From Bacteroidota bacterium (lineage in GTDB: Bacteria; Bacteroidota; Bacteroidia; 2-12-FULL-35-15), in NCBI GenBank assembly GCA_025963725.1, contig JAOQAE010000002.1, positions 124,001-188,000 on the forward strand: a stretch of DNA of 64,000 nt, written 5' to 3'. Positions 7,369 to 14,057 of the stretch are shown in pieces; position 1 is the first letter of the stretch, and each line of letters opens with the position of its first letter. The translations under genes were made by a program, and so were the position numbers. The notes beneath the pieces are model-generated. The model saw nothing but the letters and a program-made list of their open reading frames with translations, did not search any database and was not told the origin of the DNA.

Positions 7369-8073
7369 TCATACTGGCATTGCATCATAAGTTTTGCCCT
7401 CTAACGTTCGTCCTGTTGTGCTTTTGCGTACTCCACCCCATTGTTTAAAAAAGAAAGCAGTTCCTGCTTCTTCGCATTGATTCCGAAGATCAATAACCCA
7501 TTCTTTTTTCATCGGCCTTGCTCCAGGACCTGATTCGCCACCTACAATAACCCAATCAATTTTTTTTAGATTTAAATTAGGAAGGGGCCCTAACAAAGGC
7601 TCTAAAGAGAGGAATTTAGTCATTGCTTTTGTTCTACGAAGAAATGCAATTCTATCCACAACTTTTTCATTTTCGACTGAAACTCCCATCCAGATATTAG
7701 GTGTCCATGTCAAATGTTTATTATATTCCAAAAGAAGGTCTGCTCTTTTAGTGAGAACTTGATAAGTATGCTGAGGAGTTTCATTCATTACCTTAAAAAC
7801 CTGTTGAATATACTCCAGTGGAACATCTTTATGAAAAAGGTCACTCATGGAATTGACAAAAACTAATTGGGGCTTTTTCCAGGTATAAGGTATCTTCAAA
7901 GTCGCAGGATGAACTGTGAGTTTAAAACCATTCGCATATTTTTTTTGACGCATGGCTTTTAACCTTTTCGACATGACTTCAGCGTAACAGAACTTACAAC
8001 CCGCTGTAAGCTTGTTACAGCCTGTGGTTGGGTTCCATGTCATTTCAGTCCATTCTATGCTTGATTGTGCCAT
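7369..8073 (-). CDS. Phage Gp37/Gp68 (DUF5131) family three-Cys-motif protein
   Basis: A 234-residue protein of the family first named from phage Gp37/Gp68. The N-terminus has W-N-P-T-T-G-C-x(6)-C-x2-C-Y-A (Cys19, Cys26, Cys29), the three-Cys motif, which probably holds a metal or a 4Fe-4S cluster in a radical-SAM-like barrel. Further family signatures are V-F-V-N-S-M-S-D-L-F (~70), Y-Q-V-L-T-K-R, W-M-G-V-S-V-E-N and V-I-V-G-G-E-S-G-P-G-A-R (~178-189). It lies 7 bp downstream of the tcmP gene, the usual genomic partner. The biochemical reaction is not established. The length (~234 aa) is close to the family's usual size and all three cysteines are present. Confidence 0.85.
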   Translation of the reverse strand: MAQSSIEWTEMTWNPTTGCNKLTAGCKFCYAEVMSKRLKAMRQKKYANGFKLTVHPATLKIPYTWKKPQLVFVNSMSDLFHKDVPLEYIQQVFKVMNETPQHTYQVLTKRADLLLEYNKHLTWTPNIWMGVSVENEKVVDRIAFLRRTKAMTKFLSLEPLLGPLPNLNLKKIDWVIVGGESGPGARPMKKEWVIDLRNQCEEAGTAFFFKQWGGVRKSTTGRTLEGKTYDAMPV

Positions 8074-8080
8074 AATTTTA

Positions 8081-9235
8081 TTAAGGAAATTTTACTATAC
8101 AGGCATTTGCTAATGTCAAGACCCCTTTATTCTTTCTTCTATCTTTTGCAAGCGGGGTAACCGCCACTATATTATCTTTCTCCAACTGCTTCAGAGCTTC
8201 TTTATAATTTCTCGCAAGATAGGGTTTATTTATATGATGTTCTTCTATAACGGCAGCGACAGTTAAGGTTTTTCCTTTAAAATGCTGTAAAAGCTCATTT
8301 TTCAAATGCTTCATTCTACCTGCTGGTTTGAACGATTCATCATCACCAAAAAGACTCAGCTGAGGAGATGCAGCCTCTCCGCTATTTACCCTTTCAATAT
8401 GATATTCCAAATATGGAATACCATCTGCATCCGAAAGAGAATACTTTCCCATGATTTCCTTCATCATCGTATATCCTTTTTGATGCTTACTGATGAAGAT
8501 CAAGTGATGTGAAGTCTTGTTATCCTCATCCTTCCAAAACTTAAACGGAAGGAAATATTCACCGCCCTTTTCTTTTATTGAAACCCGCAATGCTTCCAAG
8601 ATCATGGACTCACGTTCTTGAGGATTGTTGCTTTTTGCATATCGCGCTCTCAAATCGTTGAATCGTGCTTTACCAAATAAACTTGTCATATAATCCTCAA
8701 CCTTAGGGTTTGTGATTGCCATGTTAATACGATTATAATTGAAGAAAAAAACACAATCGCATCCCCAATCCTTGAACAAAGCAGATAATAGTTTCAGCGA
8801 TAATCCTTTATAACCAAATGGATCAACAAATACCAACGAAGGGACAATATTTACGTTTTGAAACATCTCGGCTATAGTGTCCTCTATTTCATCATTATTG
8901 TAAGTAATATTATCCGCAATATTTTTGATGTTTTCTAAGCGATCTATCTCCTGCTGCAGCCGCTCTATGTTTGCCTTTTCCTTATCATTGAAGCTTAGTA
9001 CAAGCTTCTTACTCAGCGTAGGGCTATTGATGGCTTTTGTGATGATCTGTAGCGGAGTAGAATGAGTTCCATCATTGTAAACGCCAGGGCCGCAGTATAA
9101 GTCAATATATGCGATCTTATCAACGTTCTTGTTTGACAGGATGATGCTTGACCATACCGAAAAATATTCACTTACAATTGCTGCCTTTGTTTTCGATGCT
9201 TCTGAAGCTTCATCGAAAAAATTCTGAGTTGCCAT
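8081..9235 (-). CDS. tcmP: Three-Cys-motif partner protein TcmP
   Basis: A 384-residue protein defined by its pairing with the Gp37/Gp68 family. Residues 43-51 (Y-I-D-L-Y-C-G-P-G) look like the SAM-binding loop of a Rossmann methyltransferase and residues 138-142 (D-P-F-G-Y) lie where such enzymes carry D/N-P-P-Y. The C-terminal ~80 residues look like a winged helix (LLQHFKGKTLTVAAVIEEH... then LKQLEKDNIVAV), which suggests nucleic-acid contact. It is the promoter-proximal gene of a two-gene minus-strand operon with the three-Cys protein 7 bp downstream. Methyltransferase activity is inferred from motifs only. Confidence 0.85.
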   Translation of the reverse strand: MATQNFFDEASEASKTKAAIVSEYFSVWSSIILSNKNVDKIAYIDLYCGPGVYNDGTHSTPLQIITKAINSPTLSKKLVLSFNDKEKANIERLQQEIDRLENIKNIADNITYNNDEIEDTIAEMFQNVNIVPSLVFVDPFGYKGLSLKLLSALFKDWGCDCVFFFNYNRINMAITNPKVEDYMTSLFGKARFNDLRARYAKSNNPQERESMILEALRVSIKEKGGEYFLPFKFWKDEDNKTSHHLIFISKHQKGYTMMKEIMGKYSLSDADGIPYLEYHIERVNSGEAASPQLSLFGDDESFKPAGRMKHLKNELLQHFKGKTLTVAAVIEEHHINKPYLARNYKEALKQLEKDNIVAVTPLAKDRRKNKGVLTLANACIVKFP

Positions 9236-9321
9236 TTATTGGATTTGGTTTTCAAATATACGAATTTTTAATGCCTTAAAATCATAACACGATGAATATC
9301 AGCCACAAAGACGCTTAGGCA

Positions 9322-9927
9322 TTAATGATTCTTCTTCCAAACAGGATTATTATAATCACTATCGGTCACCTTTTCAAAAGCGACCCTACCTGCAAGTAAG
9401 GGGGTTGTTGGCAGTAATTGATAGAAATACCCCTCAATTTTTTGAACATCTCCCTTGTCTGCTATAATCGTTGCTGTGCAGTAGCCTTTTTTGACAATAC
9501 TATGATCTATCATTTCATACTCCATATTAAATTGTGTCTTATCATGTACATAAATCCAGATAGAGTTCCATGGAATAATTTCATTTCCTTTAAAATCGTT
9601 ACAATTCCACGCATGTTTTACTGTATCATAAATGTCTTTCCACATTCTTTCTCCCCGCAATTGAAGTGCACCATTATCTTGCTTAATGACTTCAAAGCGC
9701 CCACCGTGCTGATATAAGTCATTGTAGTCTGTACAAACATACTTCCACCTACCCTCAATGCTCAAATTTCTCACATTTTGTAATTGTGCTTCTGTAGGAG
9801 TTTTAGGAGGTGAGGCAATATAGGTCGTTACAATACCTGAAATAGCTGTTATGATTGCGATAATAACAGCTTTCCATGTGTCAATTTTTGCAATCCTAAT
9901 TGGTCTTGGGATGTTCTGTTTGGCCAT
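9322..9927 (-). CDS. Membrane-anchored beta-rich protein, possibly Cap15-like
   Basis: A 201-residue protein with one predicted membrane helix (residues ~19-37, AVIIAIITAISGIVTTYIA) after a short basic N-terminus, then a linker rich in Pro and Thr and a domain of alternating strands. Features include I-E-G-R-W-K-Y, GGRFEVI, L-Q-L-R-G-E-R and a late K-I-E-G-Y-F-Y. A short TM unit followed by a small barrel-like domain with G-x-W-x-Y recalls the S-2TM-beta effectors of CBASS (Cap15), but only one helix is seen and no cyclase gene is nearby, so this is tentative. I chose the ATG at 9927 over an in-frame TTG at 9957. It is transcribed alone, 86 bp downstream of the tcmP start. Confidence 0.55.
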   Translation of the reverse strand: MAKQNIPRPIRIAKIDTWKAVIIAIITAISGIVTTYIASPPKTPTEAQLQNVRNLSIEGRWKYVCTDYNDLYQHGGRFEVIKQDNGALQLRGERMWKDIYDTVKHAWNCNDFKGNEIIPWNSIWIYVHDKTQFNMEYEMIDHSIVKKGYCTATIIADKGDVQKIEGYFYQLLPTTPLLAGRVAFEKVTDSDYNNPVWKKNH

Positions 9928-10098
9928 AAGTTTGAGGTTGATTTGCCGCAAGTTCAATCAAAATAACGTTATTTCCATGGACACTTTTGAGCTTCTGTGA
10001 CATTCTTTTAGGGTCTAGTCACTAAAAACTTAAAAACTCTTTACTTTATTTTGCCTTTATGTTACTTTTTAAATTAGGCGAACTATATCCAATTCAAT

Positions 10099-10368
10099 AT
10101 GACAGGGGGAACACATTTTGTTGATGCTAGAACAGGCTTCATATATCAAGGAAGAGATGAAAGTTATATAGATAATACGGAGGAAGTATTATATGAAATT
10201 CACGGGGAGATATTCGAACAGAATACTCACTCCATGATGAGTGTTGACTATTGCTTTAAACAACTATCTGATGCAAATGAATATCTAGATCAACTTGCAG
10301 AGAGGTTTCCTCTTTCGTTAATCACGATAACAAAAAAAGTTAATCGGTTATGCAGATTCAGAGGTTAA
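10099..10368 (+). CDS. Small hypothetical protein (89 aa)
   Basis: An 89-residue soluble protein starting MTGGTHFVDARTGFIYQGRD and acidic in its middle. It has no signal peptide, membrane segment or recognised domain. Its 3' end overlaps the convergent gene at 10348-10863 by 21 bp. AT-rich codon use matches the island. Confidence 0.45.
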   Translation: MTGGTHFVDARTGFIYQGRDESYIDNTEEVLYEIHGEIFEQNTHSMMSVDYCFKQLSDANEYLDQLAERFPLSLITITKKVNRLCRFRG

Positions 10369-10863
10369 AAAATCCGCATCTTCATAGTCCTTCTTTGATA
10401 TACAGACGTAAATGAAATAGGCTGAAGCTTTTCCATCTGGCCCTTCTCCACCAGGACGCTTATTACCCACTAAAATTGGATTGTCAACTAGATTGTGAAG
10501 GTAGGCTATCGCATCTATTTCCATTTGCTTGATATCTTCAACATTGTCCATTCGGCAGAGCACAAACATTTTCTCATAATCTACACTGTGAGCTACGGAT
10601 TCTTTAATTAATTGCTGGTCAATTTCATAAATACGGGCCATGATATGAGATAACATTGGTGGATAGACCGCTGTGTTATAATTGTTTCTAAAGCGACCAC
10701 ACGGATTTACACTTTGTCCTACATATAACCTCTTGTTGGGATATAACTTTTGAATGGTTATCAGTTTTAACATTATGTGTTCAATGGTGCAGAAGGATAA
10801 TGCAGAAAAATATTGAAAAGATACAGTATCCTCACATTGAAATTTTTGTTCCGTTTTCGCCAT
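10348..10863 (-). CDS. Hypothetical protein with a possible degenerate GIY-YIG domain
   Basis: A 171-residue protein. Residues ~45-62 read K-R-L-Y-V-G-Q-S-V-N-P-C-G-R-F-R, close to the second half of a GIY-YIG nuclease (Y-V-G-x-S-x-N-x2-x-R), and a later M-E-I-D-A-I-A-Y-L-H plus N-K-R-P-G-G-E-G fits the catalytic Glu and the terminal N...GG of the family. The preceding GIY strand is not recognisable, so the domain is either divergent or a chance match. It lies between unrelated small genes and overlaps the gene at 10099-10368 by 21 bp. Confidence 0.5.
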   Translation of the reverse strand: MAKTEQKFQCEDTVSFQYFSALSFCTIEHIMLKLITIQKLYPNKRLYVGQSVNPCGRFRNNYNTAVYPPMLSHIMARIYEIDQQLIKESVAHSVDYEKMFVLCRMDNVEDIKQMEIDAIAYLHNLVDNPILVGNKRPGGEGPDGKASAYFIYVCISKKDYEDADFLTSESA

Positions 10864-10957
10864 TTTCTATTTTTTAAGTAACGCTAAAATAAATCAAAAA
10901 AATAAGCCTCCCAAAAATTGTGAGGCTCAAGTTGCAGGGTGTTTTAACATTACACAA

Positions 10958-11248
10958 TTATCTCTTCCACCTGGCAGGTTGTGAGTCATAAGCACATTTC
11001 TTTGAACAGTAGCCATATCCAGACCAGGATGTCTGCTCAAACTGTTCTCCTCCCACAGTGCTCCAGCCATTTCCTGAAAAAGATGCATTACACAGGCCAC
11101 ACTTGTGTTCCCCACTATCACTTGAAGTGCTAGAGGAGGCCGTTGCTGGTCCATTGATCCCTCTGTAGATTAGACCACCAAGAATTAACACCCCAAAGAA
11201 ACCTACGATGGAGTAGCGTTTTAATGTCTTAATAACTGATTCTTTCAT
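10958..11248 (-). CDS. Small membrane protein with a possible zinc-binding tail
   Basis: A 96-residue protein with a basic N-terminus, one membrane helix (residues ~13-29, IVGFFGVLILGGLIYRG), a Ser/Thr-rich linker and a C-terminal domain holding C-x2-C (K-C-G-L-C-N) and C-x3-C (Y-C-S-K-K-C), which could bind zinc. No family is recognised. It is 12 bp downstream of the lipoprotein gene pair (11261-12318) on the same strand and so is probably the third gene of that transcript. Confidence 0.6.
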   Translation of the reverse strand: MKESVIKTLKRYSIVGFFGVLILGGLIYRGINGPATASSSTSSDSGEHKCGLCNASFSGNGWSTVGGEQFEQTSWSGYGYCSKKCAYDSQPARWKR

Positions 11249-11260
11249 TTTGTTTGGGTT

Positions 11261-11752
11261 TTAGTTTATAATAAAGCCTTTTGAATAATTTTCTGTTGCT
11301 GAATCTGTTGGACAAAATGTGCTGTAAATGTTAGAAATGCTGCTTCTGAGTGATATAATCCCATCTTCATTCACAACCCACTTTGCCATTAAGCTTCCAC
11401 TATACACTTCCAAAAAAGTGGTGTCCTGAGTGCTGATCTTAAGCGCCCTTACCAGGTTGGGAACAAATGATCCTGCACATAACGCAGAATCCGTTGGAGT
11501 AACAATCCCCGCTGCTTGTGAATTCAGATACATTGTATCAAGACTTATCCCTTGACATTCCGTTATTAGATACGGAGCTGAGAATGAGCCAGGATAAGCC
11601 CCATTTTGAACATCCAATAGGTAGATGTCCAGGTTTACTGTTGTGTCTGCTACAATTGCCCTTGGAGGAGATGTAGAAGGTATTATTTCTTCATCCCTCT
11701 TGCAGGAATATAAACCGAACAGAATTATAGCGATTAATGATAGTTGTCTCAT
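11261..11752 (-). CDS. Lipoprotein, paralogue of the upstream gene (163 aa)
   Basis: A 163-residue protein with a lipoprotein signal (L-Y-S-C, Cys17). The mature part begins with an acidic, Pro-rich linker and contains N-L-D-I-Y-L-L-D, T-E-C-Q-G-I-S-L-D-T and V-P-N-L-V-R. The same blocks occur in the same order in the upstream gene at 11749-12318 (D-L-E-I-Y-L-L-D, T-R-C-N-G-V-M-L-D-S, M-P-N-I-I-E), so the two arose by tandem duplication. The start overlaps the upstream stop by 4 bp (ATGA), indicating coupled translation. The function is unknown; the predicted location is the periplasm or outer membrane. Confidence 0.7.
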   Translation of the reverse strand: MRQLSLIAIILFGLYSCKRDEEIIPSTSPPRAIVADTTVNLDIYLLDVQNGAYPGSFSAPYLITECQGISLDTMYLNSQAAGIVTPTDSALCAGSFVPNLVRALKISTQDTTFLEVYSGSLMAKWVVNEDGIISLRSSISNIYSTFCPTDSATENYSKGFIIN

Positions 11753-12318
11753 AGAGTTGTCAGTGTTTTAAATGAATGTTCAGCTGTTAGGTAACTTCTT
11801 GCAGATACAGCATTATCAGTTACCTCTCCATAAATGCCATACGGACCAACAAGGAAGGTTGCCAGCTTTACCTTATGACCAATGATATCTGTGTTCCATA
11901 TTTCCAGTGAGGTTGTATGATTTCTATTGATCCGTACATCCTCAATGATATTGGGCATGCAATACGTCAACACATTATTAAATGAGAAATCAGGAGTGGA
12001 ATCCACAGGATTCATGTTCAGGGAGTAGACAGAATCAGCATATGTTAAGGCAAAGCTATCCAGCATCACCCCGTTGCACCTGGTGATTCCATAAGAGGAA
12101 TAAAAATTATTGGTGTTTTGATAATTGAATACATGGTGGCCTGCAGCATTCACATTTCCAAGGTCAATGGAGTCGTAATCCAGCAAATAAATCTCCAGGT
12201 CAACTGAATCAATGTCTTTCACTTCTGCTACTTGATTTATAACAATAGAAGTTTCTTTCCTGCAAGAGAAAAGGCTTACAGCGATTATAAATGCAAATAA
12301 TGGAGTTGTCAGCTTCAT
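11749..12318 (-). CDS. Lipoprotein, paralogue of the downstream gene (189 aa)
   Basis: A 189-residue protein with a lipoprotein signal (S-L-F-S-C, Cys19). It shares several conserved blocks with the 163-residue lipoprotein that overlaps its 3' end, including two Cys positions (in the T-x-C-x-G block and the C-M-P-N block) that may form a disulfide. It is the first gene of a minus-strand operon (two lipoproteins plus the 96-residue membrane protein) and is divergent from an XRE regulator at 12449, with operator-like palindromes in the shared intergenic region. No family is recognised. Confidence 0.7.
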   Translation of the reverse strand: MKLTTPLFAFIIAVSLFSCRKETSIVINQVAEVKDIDSVDLEIYLLDYDSIDLGNVNAAGHHVFNYQNTNNFYSSYGITRCNGVMLDSFALTYADSVYSLNMNPVDSTPDFSFNNVLTYCMPNIIEDVRINRNHTTSLEIWNTDIIGHKVKLATFLVGPYGIYGEVTDNAVSARSYLTAEHSFKTLTTL

Positions 12319-12351
12319 GAAAACATCTTCTTTTCAGTAGCTAATATACAA

Positions 12352-12374
12352 AAAGTATGCAATATACATACTTT
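12352..12374. promoter_or_regulatory. Operator-like inverted repeat AAAGTATG-N7-CATACTTT
   Basis: A perfect 8-bp inverted repeat with a 7-bp spacer lies 33 bp upstream of the lipoprotein start. The half-site AAAGTAT recurs in a second palindrome at 12425-12443, next to the regulator gene. Confidence 0.6.
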
Positions 12375-12424
12375 AACGAAAATAATACATCGCAATAGTA
12401 TTTTATTCGTAGAAAGGATAGGTA

Positions 12425-12443
12425 ATACTTTTATCTAAAGTAT
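12425..12443. promoter_or_regulatory. Operator-like inverted repeat ATACTTT-N5-AAAGTAT
   Basis: A perfect 7-bp inverted repeat with a 5-bp spacer ends 5 bp before the ATG of the XRE gene at 12449. It uses the same heptamer as the palindrome at 12352-12374 with the half-sites swapped in order, consistent with binding of the XRE protein to its own promoter. Confidence 0.6.
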
Positions 12444-12448
12444 ATATC

Positions 12449-12754
12449 ATGAAAACTTTAGGCGATAAAATCAGGTACTGCAGGACTCTTAAGGGATGGA
12501 GCCAGGAAGAAATGAGTGATAAATTGGAATTATCCTTGCCCGCCTATTCGAAAATTGAAAGAAATATCACAGACGTAGGCTTTAAACGCCTCACCCAAAT
12601 TGCCAAAGTATTCGGGATGACAGTTATTGAGTTGCTGTCTGTTCCAAATAAGCCTGCAGATCAGTCCGATTTAAATAAAGCGCTGGTTGAAAGGGATCAG
12701 GAGATTAATCGGCTGCAAAAGAAGATTATTGATCTGCTGGAGAAGAAAAAATAA
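12449..12754 (+). CDS. XRE-family regulator with C-terminal coiled coil
   Basis: A 101-residue protein. Residues ~5-62 are a lambda-repressor-like HTH (G-D-K-I-R-Y-C-R-T-L-K-G-W-S-Q-E-E-M, recognition helix LSLPAYSKIERNITD). The last ~35 residues (ALVERDQEINRLQKKIIDLLEKKK) form a clear heptad coiled coil for dimerisation. This short HTH-plus-coil form is common in Bacteroidota. It is divergent from the lipoprotein operon, and the intergenic region carries two palindromes with the same half-site, one next to each start, so it probably controls both transcripts. Confidence 0.85.
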   Translation: MKTLGDKIRYCRTLKGWSQEEMSDKLELSLPAYSKIERNITDVGFKRLTQIAKVFGMTVIELLSVPNKPADQSDLNKALVERDQEINRLQKKIIDLLEKKK

Positions 12755-12859
12755 TTTTTTTATCGTTCTGCAACTATATAAAACATTGATAATAAATAAG
12801 TTGTGCGTCAAAATAAATAAAAAGCCCTAATTTATAAAGACCTTGACTTTCTCCTGACC

Positions 12860-12884
12860 TTTGGGAAAATCTAAAATTCCCAAA
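12860..12884. promoter_or_regulatory. Inverted repeat TTTGGGAA-N9-TTCCCAAA before a small gene
   Basis: A perfect 8-bp inverted repeat (12860-12867 and 12877-12884) ends 4 bp before the ATG at 12889. It could be an operator or an mRNA hairpin that hides the start region. Confidence 0.45.
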
Positions 12885-12888
12885 TACA

Positions 12889-13143
12889 ATGAACTTCGAA
12901 GAAGCTAAACAAAGCAAAGCCAACATTGGAAACACCAGTGAGGTAATGGACGAGCCAGGACGTGTTACTGTAACCCCAACTCAACCCGATGATTTTGAAA
13001 AATACAAGGAACATGTCTTCAATGAATGGCCTTTTCCTGTATCAGATGAAGATGCAAAACTATTTTGCAGGAACAATATCTATCGGGTTAGGGCTCTAAC
13101 AATGCATGAAAGTAGTAACACAATTGTGTGGAAAGATTTATAG
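12889..13143 (+). CDS. Small hypothetical protein (84 aa)
   Basis: An 84-residue acidic soluble protein starting MNFEEAKQSKANIGNTSEV and ending in IVWKDL. No domain is recognised. It is the last gene before the right island end (13200) and follows the XRE regulator on the same strand after 134 bp. A perfect inverted repeat lies just before its ATG. Confidence 0.5.
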   Translation: MNFEEAKQSKANIGNTSEVMDEPGRVTVTPTQPDDFEKYKEHVFNEWPFPVSDEDAKLFCRNNIYRVRALTMHESSNTIVWKDL

Positions 13144-13185
13144 GCCATATCAGTGCTTTTTGCCCCTAATTTATCTTGTTAAGCT

Positions 13186-13200
13186 GTTGCGTAATTTAGA
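13186..13200 (-). repeat. Right terminal inverted repeat of the island
   Basis: GTTGCGTAATTTAGA is the exact reverse complement of 1823-1837 and is followed by the second TTCCA target copy (13201-13205) and the rest of the interrupted REP element. Confidence 0.85.
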
Positions 13201-13229
13201 TTCCAGGAGGGATTAGGGGGGCTGCTATT

Positions 13230-14057
13230 CTAAAACATCCCCGGGTTATTCTCCGCAGGCATGGCCGTTCCCGGTTCACCCGGCAGCACAATATCGGCAT
13301 CCCTGTTAGCTTTCATTCCAAAGAACAGGTAGCCGAGCGAGATCGCCATACAAAGGAAGCTCCAGCCGGTGAAGTCGATATCGAAATATCCCAGCAGCTT
13401 ATTGATCACGAATGCCGGTGTAATGGCAAGGATCGTGAGCCTGTAGATGGCCTGGAAGGACAGCTGTGTTCCGAGGATGGCCTGGAAGATGAGCCCCACG
13501 AGCGAATACACCAAAGCCTGTGTGATCCGGTATAGGAACATGCAGGGCACGATCAGCAGGTAGAGGAAGATCGAAATAACCTTACCCCAGGATGCCCATG
13601 AAAGGATCTTTTCATGCGTGAGTGAAAAATCGCTGATATTGGAAAATGAGTATTCGCGGGTCTCGAACTTATCCTTGATGTAGATCAGCCTCGTGCCGGT
13701 CACCAGCATCTGCGCCTCGGTATTTTCCAGGGAGGTGTATTGACCGGAATCGTCAAAAATGATCGCGTCCTTCCCTTTATCATCCTTCAGGATATAGGGT
13801 GAAGGCCTGTCGAAGCTGGCAACGCCGTTGTGGATCTCCACCACGGGAAGGCGCTCCACAAAAACCGGCAGCTCCACGTTGATGAACGTCAGCAGTTTTA
13901 CATGCACTTTAATGATCTCGGGGATCCAGAAGAGCGCCAGCAGCAGGAGCAGGTACCGGAAGCCGAGCCTGTTGATCTCCACTTTTCCTGTATGAATGTA
14001 TACATCCTTGTTATAGAAGGAATGGATGATCTTTTTGAAGAACGGGTATTTAGTCAT
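13230..14057 (-). CDS. DUF1189-like integral membrane protein
   Basis: A 275-residue protein beginning with the F-F-K-K-I-I-H-S-F-Y-N-K-D-V-Y motif typical of DUF1189 proteins. It has a first membrane helix at residues ~33-50, a large non-membrane domain (~55-150) and about four helices in the C-terminal half (residues ~157-250). The C-terminus is a short Pro-rich tail. It overlaps the 3' end of rsmE by 8 bp on the same strand, so it is the downstream gene of an rsmE operon. It is the first core gene to the right of the island. The function is unknown. Confidence 0.72.
   Translation of the reverse strand: MTKYPFFKKIIHSFYNKDVYIHTGKVEINRLGFRYLLLLLALFWIPEIIKVHVKLLTFINVELPVFVERLPVVEIHNGVASFDRPSPYILKDDKGKDAIIFDDSGQYTSLENTEAQMLVTGTRLIYIKDKFETREYSFSNISDFSLTHEKILSWASWGKVISIFLYLLIVPCMFLYRITQALVYSLVGLIFQAILGTQLSFQAIYRLTILAITPAFVINKLLGYFDIDFTGWSFLCMAISLGYLFFGMKANRDADIVLPGEPGTAMPAENNPGMF

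Larger units (their letters stand above)
1823..13200. mobile_element. 11.4-kb AT-rich transposon-like genomic island with terminal inverted repeats
   Basis: The two ends are the 15-bp perfect inverted repeats TCTAAATTACGCAAC (1823-1837) and GTTGCGTAATTTAGA (13186-13200). They are flanked by the direct repeat TTCCA (1818-1822 and 13201-13205). Joining the flanks through one TTCCA regenerates the REP sequence CCCCTCCTTCCAGGAGGGATTAGGGGG, found intact at about 1437-1463. An equally consistent reading is a 16-bp repeat with a 3-bp TCC duplication. The interior is visibly more AT-rich than the flanking core genes and holds only accessory genes. The only recombinase-like gene inside is an IS1380-type DDE transposase (3643-4950). 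Whether that enzyme acts on these ends is not known. Confidence 0.82.

Noticed and set aside
1823-13200. Integrase-type genomic island at a tRNA gene
   Set aside because: No tRNA gene and no tyrosine or serine integrase are seen, and the ends are inverted repeats with a short target duplication instead of long direct repeats.
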